Shown here: positions 5,701 to 5,912 of the stretch, piece after piece
How positions within the stretch are numbered: the stretch's first letter is position 1
How the letters are laid out: each line of letters starts with the position of its first letter
Assembly (NCBI GenBank): GCA_036399715.1
Contig: DASWMO010000014.1
Span: forward strand, 1 to 5,912
Reading direction: 5' to 3'
DNA: 5,912 nucleotides
Origin: DASVSE01 sp036399715
GTDB lineage: Bacteria; Bacteroidota; Rhodothermia; Rhodothermales; Rubricoccaceae
Position numbers and translations under genes: made by a program
Notes under the pieces: model-generated
Seen by the model: the letters and a program-made list of their open reading frames with translations, nothing else
The model's database searches: none
What the model was told of the DNA's origin: nothing

Positions 5701-5912
5701 ACGCCGGGTCGGCGGGATACAGCGCGACCTCCCAGGCGAGGCGCAGCGTCCCTCCGTCCGTCGGCACGAATACGCGCCGCGCGGCCGACGCGGCGCCGAG
5801 GCCCGGCGCGGCGAGGCGCGTCTCGCTCGAGGGGGCCGCGGCCCGCTCACCCATCGCGGTGATGCCGGCGATGCCGAGGCCGAGCGCGGCGGCCGCCCGG
5901 TCGGCGGCCTCG
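2711..5912 (-). CDS. Secreted M36 (fungalysin-type) zinc metallopeptidase with T9SS sorting tail, 5' end beyond the window
   Basis: Extracellular protein-degrading enzyme. The frame is open to the right edge: 19 codons precede the Met at 5854, which is therefore probably internal (residues are numbered from it). Residues 27-75 look like the end of an inhibitory propeptide (VFVPTDGG, RLAWEV). The M36 catalytic region spans about 155-500, with TRGNNVHAF (158-166), HAHDVLYGYGFD (217-228), the zinc site HEYAH (299-303) and the third ligand E330 in EGWSD. It also has VWATVLWEV (396-404), LQPC (440-443) and RRGLGRGASQGSS (476-488). C318 and C443 are the only cysteines and may pair. A fibronectin-III-like region follows at 507-615, then a proline linker (617-635) and an Ig-like piece (about 636-680). 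A beta-sandwich (about 700-860), common in secreted bacterial proteases, comes next, then a second Ig-like piece (880-941), a Pro/Glu linker and a FlgD-like T9SS sorting tail (966-1047). Signal peptide and most of the propeptide are off-window. The catalytic set is complete, so it is probably active. Confidence 0.94.
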   Translation of the reverse strand, partial: EAADRAAAALGLGIAGITAMGERAAAPSSETRLAAPGLGAASAARRVFVPTDGGTLRLAWEVALYPADPASWAVVRIDAATGAEMSRHRLAVFESGEGHASAPPAPPLAPFAPPAVRAALPDGASYLAFPPPMRSPLDRDGPATTDGRTLLADPALSLASPYGWHDTDARPGPEFTTTRGNNVHAFPDRDADGLPDAVGVPDGGVSLAFASPLDLSAGPETYTEAAVTNAFVWTNHAHDVLYGYGFDPAGGNFQANAYGQGGDPRPDPVSVLVQNGSATDNAYIAVPPDGGSPILLLLEGTRTTPRRDVAFDHEVVLHEYAHGLTARLTGGPRTTECLGIGAEDQGLAEGWSDWYALVITMHPGDTRTTSRGYSAYSSGDPLGVRPVPYSTLFATNDLTYGRTVSLPGRHSVGTVWATVLWEVTWDLIDAYGFDPDLADADGTAGNQIALSLVTEALRLQPCRPGFVAARNAILYADQLLYGNAHYGLLQRAFARRGLGRGASQGSSAVNTDNVESFAVETGPVDLVPPGPVVSLTASVLSPFSVLLQFVVPGDDGAVGTAAAYDVRMSRVAFGSVADVDRAPRASGLADPYPAGTSQTLTVPVPGAGGRLHLAVRALDEVGNLSWYETVSLDMPGVPPGTPTPPPPPPPPTPRIQAATDDVRVLTGDSGTASGQFRLRNGGAREQQVHVEVTGEYELGNRPFVTRQILAHTPEDPYATLGAAGRALTAWTPLEPGTREPEDAGFADVQLPFSFPFGGRVFTSVRVYTDGFVSFVPGSLPSGGVSQIYVPNPTLPNGIVAPFKTDLAPGPGGQVLTGTLPDGRFVVEYREMQVLTAPGSPPVSFLATFSPAGEIRMAYDHLVPGFAEFLAGVEAVDGEDAFVTGRVASNSTLVLVDPAGMLSVTPMQSVVASGGQLDLTVEAHTDRLLPGLYGARAYVTSHEPVEGVTERLILPVWIEVVARSATPPPAEPPTEAPGEPAELALRPVQPNPARGPTNIAYSIPEAVPVRLAVYDARGREVAVLADGVPEAGWHDTVWTPGPAAAGLYVVRLVAGSEVRTTTVVVVR
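2715..2740. terminator. Perfect hairpin at the convergent ends of the SCP2 and peptidase genes
   Basis: CGGACGACGAC (2715-2725) pairs perfectly with GTCGTCGTCCG (2730-2740) around the 4-base loop GACG. It begins 14 bases after the SCP2 stop and lies in the last codons of the M36 peptidase, encoding the tail R-T-T-T-V-V-V-V-R. No T run follows it on either strand, so it is not a standard intrinsic terminator. It could still act as a two-way pause or transcript-end protector, since both genes end here. The symmetry may partly result from runs of ACG/ACC and GTC codons. Confidence 0.4.
3959..3982 (-). repeat. Eight-proline tract with a G8/C8 run in the peptidase linker
   Basis: Codons for eight consecutive prolines (residues 625-632), flanked by Thr-Pro pairs, form the linker between the Fn3-like and Ig-like regions of the M36 peptidase. 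On the plus strand this includes eight G in a row (3975-3982). Such proline runs normally need elongation factor P for efficient translation, and the homopolymer could slip during replication. In the present sequence the frame is intact on both sides. Confidence 0.75.

Overview
The window is very GC-rich and strongly codon-biased, and reads as chromosomal DNA from a high-GC member of the Bacteroidota/Rhodothermota, most like the Rhodothermales (Rubricoccus/Rubrivirga type). This placement is inference. It rests on a secreted peptidase ending in a FlgD-like type IX secretion (T9SS) sorting tail, on the lack of Shine-Dalgarno sequences before every start that can be seen, and on the GC-rich third codon positions. 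No rRNA, tRNA, CRISPR array, insertion sequence or phage gene was seen.

Layout from left to right. (1) Positions 1-560, minus strand: the N-terminal third of a periplasmic gamma-glutamyltransferase, cut by the left edge. (2) Positions 561-892: the longest non-coding stretch, 332 bases between divergent genes, holding an inverted repeat, a tandem 8-mer and a weak promoter candidate. (3) Positions 893-970, plus strand: a previously easy-to-miss 25-codon ORF for a single-span hydrophobic peptide, followed at once by a strong rho-independent terminator (989-1038). (4) Positions 1046-2248, minus strand: the DNA polymerase III delta' subunit (holB), convergent with the small ORF. (5) Positions 2249-2361: a short divergent promoter region. 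(6) Positions 2362-2700, plus strand: a small SCP2 sterol/lipid-carrier domain protein. (7) Positions 2711-5912, minus strand: a large secreted M36 (fungalysin-type) zinc metallopeptidase with Fn3-like, proline-linker, beta-sandwich and T9SS sorting regions. Its reading frame runs through the right edge, so its true N-terminus (signal peptide and propeptide) lies outside the window.

The genes alternate in direction (minus, plus, minus, plus, minus), so each is probably its own transcription unit and no operon is visible. Functionally they are a housekeeping and secretion mix: glutathione/gamma-glutamyl peptide use, replication clamp loading, lipid carriage and extracellular protein digestion. 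Nothing shows that they act in one pathway. The two gene ends that meet head-on (970/1046 and 2700/2711) each carry a hairpin. The most interesting candidate for something undescribed is the 25-residue membrane peptide with its own terminator; no defence or mobile system is visible.
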